The position numbers and the translations under genes were made by a program. Below, piece by piece: positions 24,857 through 43,600 of a stretch of DNA of 64,000 nt (the first letter of the stretch is position 1; each line of letters opens with the position of its first letter). Below the pieces are notes generated by a model, which saw only the letters and a list, made by a program, of their open reading frames with translations, did not search any database and was not told the origin of the DNA. Source of the stretch: Rhodococcus rhodochrous (GTDB lineage: Bacteria; Actinomycetota; Actinomycetes; Mycobacteriales; Mycobacteriaceae); the NCBI RefSeq assembly GCF_014854695.1, contig NZ_CP027557.1, positions 744,001 to 808,000 on the forward strand. The letters are read 5' to 3'.

Positions 24857-26456
24857 TCTTGCCCACTCCCGTGACCGGGAAGGCGTCGACGAACCGCACC
24901 TTGTCGGGGATCTTGTACTCGGCCAGCCCTCGCTCCCTCAGGAACTTCTTGAGCGCGAGGGTTTTCGGCGCTTCACCCTCCGTGACGACGAAGGCGCAGG
25001 TGCGTTCGCCGAGATACTTGTCGGGCATCGACACCACCGCCGCGTCGAGCACGGCCGGGTGCGCGATCAGATGGTTCTCGACCTCCTCGGCCGCGATCTT
25101 CTCGCCACCGCGGTTGATCTGGTCCTTCGCACGTCCCTCGACGACGATGTAGCCGTGCTCGGTGAGCCGGACGATGTCGCCGGTGCGGTAGAAGCCGTCC
25201 GGCGTGAACGCCGTCGAATTGTGTTCCGGCGCGTTGTAGTAGCCCCGGATGGTGTACGGGCCGCGGGTGAGCAGGTGACCGGTGGTGCCCACGGCGACGG
25301 GCTCGCCCGCGTCGTCGACGACACGGATCTCGTCGTCGGGACTGATCGGTCGGCCCTGGGTGGTGACGATGGTGTCCTCGTCGTCGTCGAGCCGGGTGTA
25401 GTTGACGAGACCCTCCGCCATACCGAAGACCTGCTGCAGCGTGCAGCCGAGTTCGGGGCGAACGCGTTTGGCGGCCTCGGCCGGGAACTTCGCACCGCCG
25501 ACCTGCAGTACTTCGAGCGACGACAGGTCGCGTTCGGTGCGGGCCCGCGCCGACAGCCACGCCTGCGCGAGGGGCGGGACGAGCGACGCCATCGTCACGC
25601 CCTCGCTCTCGATGAGGGCGAACGCGGTGTCGGGGCTCGGATCCGGAGCGAGGACGACGGTGCCGCCGGCGTGCAGCACACCGAGGATGCCCGGCGAGCT
25701 CATCGGGAAGTTGTGCGCCGCCGGCAGCGCGACCAGCATGCGGGTGTTCTCGTCCACCCCGCAGATCACCGCGGACTCGCGCACGGAGTACAGGTAGTCG
25801 GCGTGGGTGCGGGGGATGAGCTTCGACGTTCCGGTCGTGCCGCCCGACAGCTGCAGGAAGGCAACGCTTTCGGCGTCGTTCTCCGTGATCGGCGCGGGTT
25901 CGCGGTCGCGCAACGAGCCGAGCGCAGTGAATTCCTCGGCCTCACCGGCGACCACGACCGTCGGCGGATTCTCCATCTCCGAGGTGACCTGCCGGGCGAG
26001 CGCGCGGTAGTCGAACCCGCCGTGTTCGTCGGCGATCACATACGCTGCGGCGTCGCTGAACCGGCAGAAGTAGCCGATCTCCGACGCGCGGTGCGCGGGG
26101 AGGGAGAAGACGGGGAGCGCGCCGAGGCGGAAGACCGCGAAGAGCACTTCGGTGTACTCGACGATGTTCGGCAACTGCAGGACGACACGGGCGCCCTTCC
26201 GGACCCCGAGGTCGGCGAGACCGGCGGCGATGCGGGCCGAGGCATCGTCGAGTTCGCGGAAGGTGATGCGCCGCCAGGTGCCCGTCGCGTCGTGTCCGAC
26301 GACGGCGGTGCGATCGGCGAACCGGGCAGCGCGGGCCGGGAGGAACTCGCCGAAGGTCTCGTTCGTCCAGTAACCGGCTGCGCGATACCGCTCGGCGAAC
26401 TCCTCGGGGTAGCGGGCGGTGTCGGCGAGCGGCGTGCGCTCGAAACCGGTTGTCAC
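24807..26456 (-). CDS. entE: 2,3-dihydroxybenzoate-AMP ligase (EntE/DhbE type)
   Basis: A 549-residue stand-alone adenylation enzyme. It activates 2,3-dihydroxybenzoate with ATP and transfers it to an aryl carrier protein. The ATP motif is [16 protein letters not shown] (about 203-218). The aryl-acid pocket shows [14 protein letters not shown], with Asn249 matching the DHB-contacting Asn of Dhb[36 protein letters not shown] supplies the later adenylation motifs. GTG 26456 gives the standard N-terminus with AGGAA upstream; the longer frame is not supported. It is third in the leftward operon after isochorismate synthase and dehydrogenase, 40 bp behind the latter. Its acceptor is most likely the free carrier protein at 46905. 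Confidence 0.95.
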   Translation of the reverse strand: MTTGFERTPLADTARYPEEFAERYRAAGYWTNETFGEFLPARAARFADRTAVVGHDATGTWRRITFRELDDASARIAAGLADLGVRKGARVVLQLPNIVEYTEVLFAVFRLGALPVFSLPAHRASEIGYFCRFSDAAAYVIADEHGGFDYRALARQVTSEMENPPTVVVAGEAEEFTALGSLRDREPAPITENDAESVAFLQLSGGTTGTSKLIPRTHADYLYSVRESAVICGVDENTRMLVALPAAHNFPMSSPGILGVLHAGGTVVLAPDPSPDTAFALIESEGVTMASLVPPLAQAWLSARARTERDLSSLEVLQVGGAKFPAEAAKRVRPELGCTLQQVFGMAEGLVNYTRLDDDEDTIVTTQGRPISPDDEIRVVDDAGEPVAVGTTGHLLTRGPYTIRGYYNAPEHNSTAFTPDGFYRTGDIVRLTEHGYIVVEGRAKDQINRGGEKIAAEEVENHLIAHPAVLDAAVVSMPDKYLGERTCAFVVTEGEAPKTLALKKFLRERGLAEYKIPDKVRFVDAFPVTGVGKISRNELRRALAATLKD

Positions 26457-26496
26457 GGAGCGGTTCCTTTCGGGATGCGGATCGATGTCGGGTCGG

Positions 26497-27279
26497 TCAG
26501 GCGCGGAGGGTGGCGCCGCCGTCGATGTAGAGCGCCTGCATGGTGATGTGACGAGCACGGTCGGACAGCAGGAACTCGATGGCCTCGGCGATGTCGGCGG
26601 GCTCGGCGATGCGGCCGAGGGGGATGCCGACCTTGAACTGCGAGAGATCACCCTCGATGGCGCTGCGGGAGCCGGCGTCGTCGTTCGGGTCCTCCCACAG
26701 CGAGCGCTGCATGGCGGTGTCGGTGGAGCCCGGCGCGACGATGTTGGCGCGGATCCCGTACTGCGCCAGTTCGAGTCCGAGGATCCGCACGATCATCGTG
26801 GACGCGGCCTTGGACGATCCGTAGGCGCCCATGCCCATGCGCGGCACGCCCGCGGAGTTCGATCCGACGACGACGATCGAACCCGACCGCCGCTCCCGCA
26901 TGGCCCGTCCGACCGACCGCAGGACCGACAGCAGGCCGGTGACGTTGACGTCGTACATGTGCTGCCAGTCCTCGGGATCGGAGTCGAGCACCGAGCCCGT
27001 GGTGAAGACACCGGCGACGTGCGCGAGATGCTCGACCGGTCCGTGCTCGGATTCGATGCTCCCGACGATGTAGGCGACGGCGTCGTGGTCGCGGATGTCG
27101 ACGGGGTAGGTGGGGACGGAACCGCCGAGCAGCGCCGCGGTCTTGCGCAGTCCTTCGGCGTTGCGGTCGGCGAGCACGAGACGGTGACCGGCACGCGCCA
27201 GGACCTCGGCGGTCGCGCGGCCGATACCCTGCGCCGCCCCGACGACGAGCGTGACGGGGGATGGTGCGGTCTCGGTCAT
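26497..27279 (-). CDS. entA: 2,3-dihydro-2,3-dihydroxybenzoate dehydrogenase (EntA type)
   Basis: A 260-residue short-chain dehydrogenase that aromatises 2,3-dihydro-2,3-dihydroxybenzoate to 2,3-dihydroxybenzoate with NAD. The cofactor motif is [11 protein letters not shown] (13-23), ADRN follows the second strand, and the catalytic residues are Ser140, Tyr153 and Lys157 (AYGSSKAAS). [24 protein letters not shown] is typical of EntA. The ATG overlaps the entC stop by 4 bp (ATGA, 27276-27279), so translation is coupled. Product assignment rests on SDR features plus the operon between isochorismate synthase and DHB ligase. Confidence 0.93.
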   Translation of the reverse strand: MTETAPSPVTLVVGAAQGIGRATAEVLARAGHRLVLADRNAEGLRKTAALLGGSVPTYPVDIRDHDAVAYIVGSIESEHGPVEHLAHVAGVFTTGSVLDSDPEDWQHMYDVNVTGLLSVLRSVGRAMRERRSGSIVVVGSNSAGVPRMGMGAYGSSKAASTMIVRILGLELAQYGIRANIVAPGSTDTAMQRSLWEDPNDDAGSRSAIEGDLSQFKVGIPLGRIAEPADIAEAIEFLLSDRARHITMQALYIDGGATLRA

Positions 27280-28418
27280 CGGAGTACTCCCAGTGCATCG
27301 AGGACGGTGCCGAACTTGACGGTGGTCTCGGCCAGTTCGTCGGCGGGGTCGGAGTCGGCGACGATACCGCCCCCGGCGTAGGCCGTGAGCCCGACACCGT
27401 CGGCGTCGAGGACGGCACAGCGGATGGTGACCATCCATTCGCCGTCACCCGCGGCGTCGCACCATCCGAGGGCACCGGCGTAGAAGCCCCGGTCACCCTC
27501 GGTGGCGAGGATCAGATCGCGGGCGGCGGCGGTCGGCGTGCCGCAGATCGCGGGAGTGGGGTGCACTGCGAGTGCGAGATCGAGGGCCGTGACACCCGGA
27601 TCGCGCAGGCGGCCCTCGATGGGAGTGCCGAGATGCCACAGCTGGCGCGTGCTCGTCACGGTCGGCTGCTCGGGGATGTCGAGGTCGACGCACAACGGTT
27701 CGAGCGCGGTGCGGATCGCATCGATCACGTGCGCGTGCTCGGCGAGATTCTTCGCGGAGCCGGCGAGCCTGTCGGCCGTCGCCCGATCGATCTCGGGATC
27801 GCGGTGACGCGGTGCGGATCCGGCGAGGGGGTGGGCGGTGACCCGATCACCACGACGGCGCACGAGCACCTCCGGGCTCGACCCCACCAGGTGACGTCCC
27901 GTCCACGCGCCACCGGCGGCCGTGAGGTCGACGAGGAAGCCGTTGTGCAGCGGATCGTTTCGCGTGAGAGCGACGAGGAGGTCGTGCGGGGTGACGGGCC
28001 GGTCGGCGCGCAGGGCGAGCGCCCGGGCCAGGACCACCTTGAGCAGGTCGCTGTCGTCCGAGCGGAGCAGGCGCAGTACGGCCTCGACCCGATCGATGTG
28101 TTCGCCTTCCGACGGCAGTGCGCCCGTGATCGTGATCGGGGGCAGGTCGACGGCCGGTGCGTCGTAGTGCGCGGGGGAGTGATGGAGTGTGTTCGGAGCG
28201 GTCAGTGCGGCCGGTCCGTCGGGTGCGAAGGGCAGTGCTCCGACGATCGCGGCGACCTGTCCGGTGCGCAGGGCGTCGGCGGCGGCGGACGCGCGGTCGA
28301 AGTGTTCGTTCACACCTTCGGCGACCACCGTGCCGTGCGGTCGGGACAGGACGAACGGGTGCGCGACGGGCCGCTCGGCCCGGTCGGTAGCGGTTGCGCC
28401 GAGGACCGGCACTTGCAT
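27276..28418 (-). CDS. entC: isochorismate synthase (EntC/DhbC type)
   Basis: A 380-residue chorismate-binding enzyme converting chorismate to isochorismate. Conserved features are LLKVVLARALAL with the catalytic-base lysine (Lys127), HPTPAICGTPTAAARDLI and EGDRGFYAGALGWCDAAGDGEW, then ETTVKFGTVLDALG at the C-terminus. It lacks the features of the longer salicylate synthases. ATG 28418 follows GGAAGG at 7-nt spacing. It is first in the leftward operon, and its promoter faces that of NRPS-1 across an IdeR-type iron box, so low iron should switch both sides on. Confidence 0.94.
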   Translation of the reverse strand: MQVPVLGATATDRAERPVAHPFVLSRPHGTVVAEGVNEHFDRASAAADALRTGQVAAIVGALPFAPDGPAALTAPNTLHHSPAHYDAPAVDLPPITITGALPSEGEHIDRVEAVLRLLRSDDSDLLKVVLARALALRADRPVTPHDLLVALTRNDPLHNGFLVDLTAAGGAWTGRHLVGSSPEVLVRRRGDRVTAHPLAGSAPRHRDPEIDRATADRLAGSAKNLAEHAHVIDAIRTALEPLCVDLDIPEQPTVTSTRQLWHLGTPIEGRLRDPGVTALDLALAVHPTPAICGTPTAAARDLILATEGDRGFYAGALGWCDAAGDGEWMVTIRCAVLDADGVGLTAYAGGGIVADSDPADELAETTVKFGTVLDALGVLR

Positions 28419-28491
28419 TCTCGTACCTTCCGGTTGAGGAGGTCTGCTGGCAGGACCGCGCCACAGGACACACGATCACTGAGCAAGATAT

Positions 28492-28510
28492 ACGGTAAGC
28501 CTAACCTTTG
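28492..28510. promoter_or_regulatory. IdeR/DtxR iron box in the divergent entC/NRPS-1 promoter
   Basis: TACGGTAAGCCTAACCTTT matches the 19-bp consensus TWAGGTWAGSCTWACCTWA at all but two flanking positions and is itself a near-palindrome. It lies 74 bp from the entC start and 87 bp from the NRPS-1 start. A TACTGT -10-like box for the rightward gene begins at 28513 and a TATCTT-like element for the leftward operon overlaps it. One Fe(II)-IdeR site could thus silence both directions. Confidence 0.85.
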
Positions 28511-28596
28511 GTACTGTGCCCTCCGGCGCCGCAGCGCGCACATCAGCGGATTCCGTTCCCAGCCAATCGTTTCGATCGAAGGAAAGAGGATCTCCA

Positions 28597-36390
<7,794 letters not shown>

Positions 36391-36418
36391 GGGCGGAGCG
36401 CTTGGCGGGGCGGTCTCT

Positions 36419-36437
36419 TTCGGTTAGCCTAACCAAT
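36419..36437. promoter_or_regulatory. IdeR/DtxR iron box before the siderophore-binding protein gene
   Basis: TTCGGTTAGCCTAACCAAT matches the IdeR consensus core GGTTAGCCTAACC exactly, as a perfect palindrome in its central part. It lies 48 bp before the binding-protein ATG and 29 bp after the NRPS-1 stop. This gives the transport gene, and perhaps NRPS-2 beyond, a second iron-controlled promoter. Confidence 0.87.
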
Positions 36438-36484
36438 CGTGACCGGGGCAACGCGCCCCGGCGGGAGAATCTGGGAGAACAACG

Positions 36485-37513
36485 ATGCGCGTTCTGGAAC
36501 GCAAGCGCGCGCGGGGCGCCGCGGCGCTCGGCGCGGCAGCTCTGCTGGCCGTCGGACTTGTGGGATGTTCGAGCGACGGCGACAGTGGCAGTAGCGCGGA
36601 GAGCGGCAACGCCTCCGCGACGCGCACCTTCGAAGCCCAGAACGGCAGCATCGAGATCCCGGCCGACCCGCAGCGGATCGTGTCCTGCGGGTACGCGACC
36701 CTCCCCCTCATCCAGGCCGGCGCGAACCTCGCCGCCGTGTGCGAGTGGAGCCGCGAGCTCGACAACATGGACGAGGAGACCCTGGCCGCCTACGAGGCGC
36801 TGCCGAAGGTCGCTCCCGACGGGGCCGTCTCGGAACTCAACTACGAGGCCGTCACTGCCGCCGATCCCGATCTCATCATCATGGGCGTCCCGGCCCGCGT
36901 GCAGGAGCAGGTCGACGTGGCCAAGCTCGAGTCGCTTGCCCCGGTGGTCTTCGTCGGCCTCACGGTTCCGGGTGAGTGGCGCGAACTCGGCGAACAGTAC
37001 GCCGATGCCGCGAACGTCAGCGACTCCTACGGGGAATTCAAGGACGAGTACGAGGCTCGCGCCGCCGAGATCGCCGACAAGTACGCCGACTCGCTCGGGG
37101 GCCTGAAGTTCGCGGGCGTCTGCGGTGTCTGTGGCACCGAGCCCGGTGAGTTCTCCCGCGAGTACGCCTCGTCGTACACCACCAACCTGTTCGACGATCT
37201 CGGCTTCGACTTCTACGGGGAGCCGACCGATCCTGCGGACGTCCACGCCGAGTACCTGTCGGTCGAGCAGTTGCCCGAGAACCTCGGCGAGGCCGAGGTG
37301 ATCGTCTACGGTGTCGAGGCCGACGGTTCGCTGCCGCCCGAGCTGGAGGAACTGTTCGCCTCCCCGCTGTGGCAGGATCTGCCCGCCGTGAAGGCCGGCA
37401 ACCTCGTCGCCGTCAAGCACTCCAGTGCGGCGACCTACGAAACTGCACTGCTGGCACTCGATTCCATCGATGCCGAGCTGGAGAAGCTTCCGGCCAACCA
37501 GAGCCAGGAGTAG
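36485..37513 (+). CDS. ferric-siderophore-binding lipoprotein (FepB/FhuD-like)
   Basis: A 342-residue extracytoplasmic solute-binding protein of the TroA/FepB superfamily. The signal peptide ends in a lipobox (LVGC, Cys28), followed by a Ser/Gly-rich tether. The first lobe begins IEIPADPQRIVSCGYATLPLIQAGANLAAV, the usual periplasmic-binding signature, and AVTAADPDLIIMG follows. It should capture the ferric siderophore outside the membrane and pass it to an ABC permease, but no permease or ATPase gene for import is in this window. Four cysteines besides the lipid one (68, 86, 213, 216, the last two in GVCGVCG) are unusual for this family. It lies between the two NRPS genes with its own iron box and is followed by a strong terminator. 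Confidence 0.92.
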   Translation: MRVLERKRARGAAALGAAALLAVGLVGCSSDGDSGSSAESGNASATRTFEAQNGSIEIPADPQRIVSCGYATLPLIQAGANLAAVCEWSRELDNMDEETLAAYEALPKVAPDGAVSELNYEAVTAADPDLIIMGVPARVQEQVDVAKLESLAPVVFVGLTVPGEWRELGEQYADAANVSDSYGEFKDEYEARAAEIADKYADSLGGLKFAGVCGVCGTEPGEFSREYASSYTTNLFDDLGFDFYGEPTDPADVHAEYLSVEQLPENLGEAEVIVYGVEADGSLPPELEELFASPLWQDLPAVKAGNLVAVKHSSAATYETALLALDSIDAELEKLPANQSQE

Positions 37514-37544
37514 TCGCTGCTGCGGGCCCGCCCCGCACCACCGA

Positions 37545-37584
37545 CCGAACGGCCCCCGACGTCCCCGACGCGGGGGCCGTTCGG
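37545..37584 (+). terminator. stem-loop between the binding-protein and NRPS-2 genes
   Basis: CCGAACGGCCCCCG (37545-37558) and CGGGGGCCGTTCGG (37571-37584) form a perfect 14-bp stem around a 12-nt loop, 31 bp after the binding-protein stop. No T-run follows. It would end or attenuate transcription, so NRPS-2 may need its own promoter or depend on read-through. Confidence 0.75.
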
Positions 37585-37624
37585 CGTCCGTGCCCGAAAT
37601 GACCGTCTATACCGAAAGCGACAG

Positions 37625-40600
37625 ATGACCCGTTCCACTGCGCTCGAAGACATCGTCCCGCTCTCGCCGCTGCAGCAGGGCCTGCTCTACCTGAGTACCG
37701 TTGCGGCGCCGACCGGCTCGACATCCGACGACACGGGTGCGACCGACCCCGACGCCTACACGGTGCAATCGGTGGTGCGGCTCTCGGGCGCGGTCGACGA
37801 GGACCGGATGGCGGCCTCCGCCCAGGCGCTGCTCGACCGTCATCCGGCGCTGCGCACGTGCTTCCGTCCCCGTAAGGACGGCCGTACGGCGGGTCTCGTC
37901 GTGTCGGGAGTGGAGAATCTCTGGCGCAGCGAGGATCTGTCCGATCTCGAACGCGCCGAGGCGGAACAGCGGCTCGCGAGGATCGTCGAGGACGACCTGC
38001 ACCGATGGTTCGACCTCACGCAGCCGCCTCTCGTGCGCTGGACCTTCGTGCGGTTCGGCGCCGACGAGGTGCGCCTGCTGCTCACCGCCCACCACATCGT
38101 CGTCGACGGCTGGTCGTCCCCGATCCTGGTGCGCGAGCTGCTCGAGATCTACGCCGCCGGCGGATCGGCGTCGGGTCTGCCGTCCGTGCGCCCCTACCGC
38201 GACTACCTCGCGTGGCTCGGGCGCCAGGACCACGAGGCCGCCCGGTCGCTGTGGCGCGAGGCGCTCGACGGTGTGACCGAGCCGTCGCTCGTGGCGCCGC
38301 CGGGTGCGACCCGTTCGTCGGAACGCTGCGCCGAACTCGAGGTACCGGTTCCCGATGGACTCGGAGCACAGCTCTCGGAGCTCACCCGCGCGAGCGGGGT
38401 CACCCTCAACACGGTGTTGCAGACCGCGTGGGCGATGCTCCTGTCCGGTCTGCTCGGCCGCGACGACATCGTCTTCGGCGCGACGGTCTCCGGTCGCCCG
38501 CCGGAACTCGTCGGCGTGGAATCGATGGTCGGCCTGTTCATCAACACCGTCCCGGTGCGGGTGCGGCTCGATCCCGCCGCGACCGTCGCCGAGCTGCTGC
38601 GACGCGTGCAGCTCGAACAGTCGCGCACCGTCGACCACCAGTATCTGGGCCTGTCCGAGGTGCAGCGCGCCGTCGGGATCGGCGAACTGTTCGACACCCT
38701 CACCGTATTCGAGAGCTATCCCGTCGACCGCGACGCCCTCGAGCGAGCGCAGCGCGCCGGGGGAGTGACGATCACCGGTGTCGACGGACGCGACGCCACC
38801 AACTATCCGCTGGTCCTCACGGCCGGCATGTCCGACCGGCTCGTCGTCAAGCTCGACCACCGCCCGTCGCTGATCGACTCGGACGAGGCCGCCGCTCTGG
38901 GCGCCCGCCTCGTCGCGATCCTCGGGGCCCTGTGTGCCCGGCCCGACGCGCCTGTCGCCGACCTCGACGTCCTGCCGGCCTCGGAACGGGAACGTGTACT
39001 CGGAACCTGGTCCACCGCACCCGCGGCACCGTCGAGCGGCACCGTCGCCGACCTTCTCGCGCGCCGGTTCACCACCGGCGCCGACCGCCCCGCAGTAGTG
39101 TGCGGTGAGCAGGAATCGTCGTTCGGTGAGCTCGGAGCGGCCTCGGCGCGACTCGCGAGGCTGCTCGTCGACCGCGGGGTGCGACCCGACGACCGGGTCG
39201 GTCTCGCGCTTCCCCGGACCGGCGCCATGGTCGACGCGATCATCGCCGTCCTCACCGCCGGAGGCGCCTACCTGCCGCTCGACCCGTCCTATCCCGCCGA
39301 CCGGTTGAAGCACATGATCACCGACGCGGTACCGCGCCTGGTGATCACCACCGAGACCGTGCGCGCGGGTCTCGGCGACGTGCTCGACGGGGCCGACGTG
39401 CTGGTCCTCGACGACCCGGACGTCGAGTCCGCACTGTCTGCGCTGTCGTCCGCTCCGCTCACGGATGCGGACCGGCGCGCTCCGCTCCGTCCCGGCCATC
39501 TGGCCTACGTCGTCTACACCTCCGGTTCCACGGGGCTGCCGAAGGGCGTGGCCGTCACGCACGCCAACCTCGCCGACCTGCACGCCGCACAGGCCGCCGG
39601 GCCCATGCAGGCCGCCGATCGTGCGCCGCGCGACGGGCAATGGCACGTCCTGTTGACCTACCCGTTCGCCTTCGACTCGGCCGTCGCCGCGCTCACCTGG
39701 CTCTTCGAAGGGCATGTGCTGCACGTCCTTCCCGACGAGTACCGCGCCGACGTCGACCACATCGTCGGCTACGTGCGCACCCACGGCATCGACTACGTCG
39801 ACACCGTGCCCGTGCTCATGAACCGCCTCCTCGACGCCGGGCTCCTCGAACCCGGTGGACACGTTCCCGCGACCGTCACCGTGGGCGGCGAAGCCGTGAG
39901 CACCGCGCTGTGGCAGCGACTCGCCGCGAGCGACGTGGTGGCGACGAACTGCTACGGACCCACCGAATGCACCGTCGACGCGACCTCCGCGCGCATCACC
40001 GGGGACACCGTGACGATCGGTGGTCCCACCCCCGGGACGAGCGTGCGGGTCCTGGATCACTGGCTGCGTCCCGTGCCCATCGGAGTGGCCGGTGAACTGT
40101 ATGTCTCCGGAAACGGTGTCACCCGTGGCTATCTCGGCCGTCACGACCTGACCGCGGCGCGGTTCGTCGCCGACCCCCACGGGCCGGCGGGTACCCGCAT
40201 GTACCGCACCGGCGACGTCGTGCGCTGGACGCACGACGGCGCACTCGAATACGTCGGCCGCGACGACGACCAGGTCAAGATCCGAGGATTCCGCGTGGAA
40301 CCCGGCGAGATCGAGACCGCGCTCACCGCGCATCCGGCCGTGCGGAACGCCGTGGTGGTCGCGCACACCGACGACCGGGGGACCACGCGGCTCGTCGGGT
40401 ACATCGTCGGTGACGGACCCGACACCGCCGCGGTGCGGACCGCGCTCGCCGACCGGCTGCCGGACTACATGGTGCCCGCCGTGCTCATTGCTCTTCCCGG
40501 CCTTCCGCTCACGGCCAACGGCAAGGTCGACCGGAAGGCGTTGCCCGAGCCGGACTTCTCGTCCCTGGCGGGTGCGGGCGAGCCGCGCACGGAGACCGAG

Positions 40601-43600
40601 CGGACGTTGTGCGCCACCATCGCCGACGTCCTCGGCCTCGACCGTGTCGGGGTCCACGACGATTTCTTCACCCTCGGCGGCGATTCGATCGTCTCCATCC
40701 AGCTGGTGTCGCGTCTGCGCTCGGCCGGGCTGCGCGTGACGGCCCGTCAGGTCTTCGAACTGCGCACCGCCGCCGCACTCGCCGCAGCGTGCGAGGCACC
40801 CGCCGAGGAACCCCGGCGAGCCCGGACGGCGGCGACCGGCCCGGTGCCCGTCACGCCGATCGTGCACGAATCCCTCGCGTCCGGATCGTTCGACTCGCTG
40901 CGCCGATTCACCCAGTCCCGGACGCTCGTCGCCCCCGTCGGTCTGCGGGAGGCGGATCTCGTCACGGGCGTGCGGGCGCTGCTCGCGGCCCACCCCATGC
41001 TGCGCTCGCGGTTCACCGTCGGCGACTCCGGACCGTCGTGGATCGTGCCCGACGACATCCCGGAGGTCGCGACGCTCGTCCGGCGAGTCGACCTCTCGAC
41101 GACGGAACAGGTCTCGTGGAACGACCTCATCGCCGAAGCGTCGTCGGAGGCCGTCGACGCACTCGACCCCGAGGCCGGGGTCATGCTCCGCGTGGTCTTC
41201 CTCGACCCGGGACCGCAGCTGGCCGGGCGGATCGTCGTCGTCGCGCACCACCTCGTCGTCGACGGCGTGTCGTGGCGGATCCTGGTGCCCGACCTCGCCG
41301 GTGCCGTCTCCGCGGCCACCCGCGGGGAGACGCCCGCGCCGGAGGACACGGGGACGTCCTTCCGGGAGTGGACGGAATCGCTCGTCGAAGCGGCTTCGTC
41401 CGAGCGGATCACCGGATCGTGGCCGATCTGGGAATCCGCCCTCGCCGCCGAGGGTGCGCCCGCGGTGGGAAGCCGCGCCCTGGACCCGCAGCGCGACATC
41501 GTGTCGACCTCGGCGTCCGTGGAGATCGACGTGCCGGTCGACCTCACCGAACGCATCCTCACCACCGTGCCGTCCGCCCTCGGTATCGGCACCGGCGATG
41601 TGCTGCTCGCGGCCCTCGCCCTCGCCGTCACCGACGTCTGTGGCGGATCCGCCCTGCGAGTGCATCTCGAGGGTCATGGCCGCGAGGAACAGATCGTGCC
41701 CGGCGCCGACCTGTCGCGCACCGTCGGATGGTTCACCTCCCTGTACCCCGTGACCGTCGAACTCGGCGGAGGCCGCGCGCTCGACGGCGGTGATCCGCTC
41801 CGGGCCGTCGCCCACGCGTCCGAATCGCTGAAGCGCATTCCCGACAACGGAATCGCCTTCGGTATCCTGCGTTTCCTCGGCGACGACCGCGACCGCTTCG
41901 CCGGCTACCGCGCTCCGGAGGTGATGTTCAACTACCTCGGCCGGATGACCCTCGGCGACACCGCCGACTCTGCATGGTCGGCCGCACCCGAGGTTGCCGC
42001 GCTCGGCGGTTCCGTCGATCCGGCCATGCCCCTCGACCACGTCCTCGACGTCAATGCGATCACGGAGGACGGCCCGGACGGGCCCGCGCTGTCGGCGGTG
42101 TTCACCTACGCCACCGGTGCGCTCGACACCGACCGCGCCCGTCGGATCGGACAGCGCTGGCTCGCGGCGCTGCACCTTCTCGCCGACACGGTCACCGGCG
42201 GCGTCGTGGGAGCTCCCGTGCCGTCGATGCTCACGGCGTCCGGATTGTCCGTCGACGAGGTGCTCGCCCTACACGCTGAGAACCTGGACGGCATCGAGGA
42301 CGTCGTGCCGCTGACACCCCTGCAGCGCGGCATGTACTTCCTGGCCGGACTGGACGAGCCGTCCGGATCGGGCAGTGTCGCCGAAGGTGTCGACGTCTAC
42401 ACGATGCAGACCGAGCTCGCCCTCGACGGCCGCGTCGACGCCGATACGATGCAGCGCTCGGTGCGTGCACTCGTCGGCCGGCACGCCGTGCTCCGCACCG
42501 GATATCGACTCGGTGCGTCCGGAGAACCGATCGGTGTCGTTCGTCGCACCGCCGAACCGCACTGGGAGGTCGTCGATCTCGGGACCGTCGAGCCGGACGT
42601 GCTCGACGCACGGGTCGCGGAACTGCTCGCCGCCGACCGCACCCGCAGATTCGATCTCGCGGCCGCACCCCTGGTGCGCTTCACGCTGGTGGTCGCGGGG
42701 CCGTCTCGGGCGCGACTGCTGTTCACGATGCACCACCTCGTCTCCGACGGCTGGTCCACGCCGTTGCTCGTGCAGGAACTCCTGCAGATCTACGCCGCCG
42801 GGGGTTCCGCCGCCGGACTCGCGCCGGTTGCGCCGTTCTCCGACTACCTCGACTGGCTCGGCGAACAGGACGTCGCGGCCGGTGTCGAAGTGTGGCGTGA
42901 ACTCCTCGACTGCGTGGACGAACCCACCCTCGTCGCACCGTCCGGTACGGCGCTGCGCCCGGAGTTCCCCGCCGAACTGACGGTCGCCGTGCCCGAGGGG
43001 TTGTCGCGGCGACTCGTCGAGGCGAGCCGCGCACAGGGCGTCACGGTCAACGGACTCGTCCAGACCGCCTGGGGGCTTCTCGTCGGATCGCTCACCGGCA
43101 GAAGCGACGTCGTCTTCGGCGCGATCGTCTCCGGGCGCGTCCCCGACGTGCCGGGCGTGGAATCGATGATCGGCCTGTTCATCAACACCGTCCCGGTGCG
43201 CGTCCGCGCGCAGGCAGGGGAGTCGATCACCGATCTCGTCGCGCGCACGCACGGCGCCCAGAACCGCGTGATGGACCACCAGTACGTGGGTCTCGCCGAT
43301 ATCCAACGTGCCGTCGGCATCGGCGAACTGTTCGACACCCTCCTCGTCTTCGAGAACTATCCCGTCGACCGCGACGCCCTCGACGCGGCACAGCGGGACG
43401 GCGGCGTGCGGGTCGGCTCGGTCGGGGGCTCGGACGCCACGAACTTCCCGTTGGTGCTGGTCGCCGGGCTGGAGGGCGAACTGCACCTCGGCCTCGAGTA
43501 CCGGACCGATCTCTTCACCGACGCCGACGCCACCGCGCTGGGGGAGCGGCTCGTGCGCATCCTCGACCAGCTCGTCGCCGAGAACCCCGGGACCGTGGCG

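Noticed and set aside
37607-42175. 1522-codon open frame on the minus strand
   Set aside because: It is the antisense shadow of NRPS-2, a high-GC codon-bias effect; the translation is Arg/Gly/His/Asp-rich without domains.
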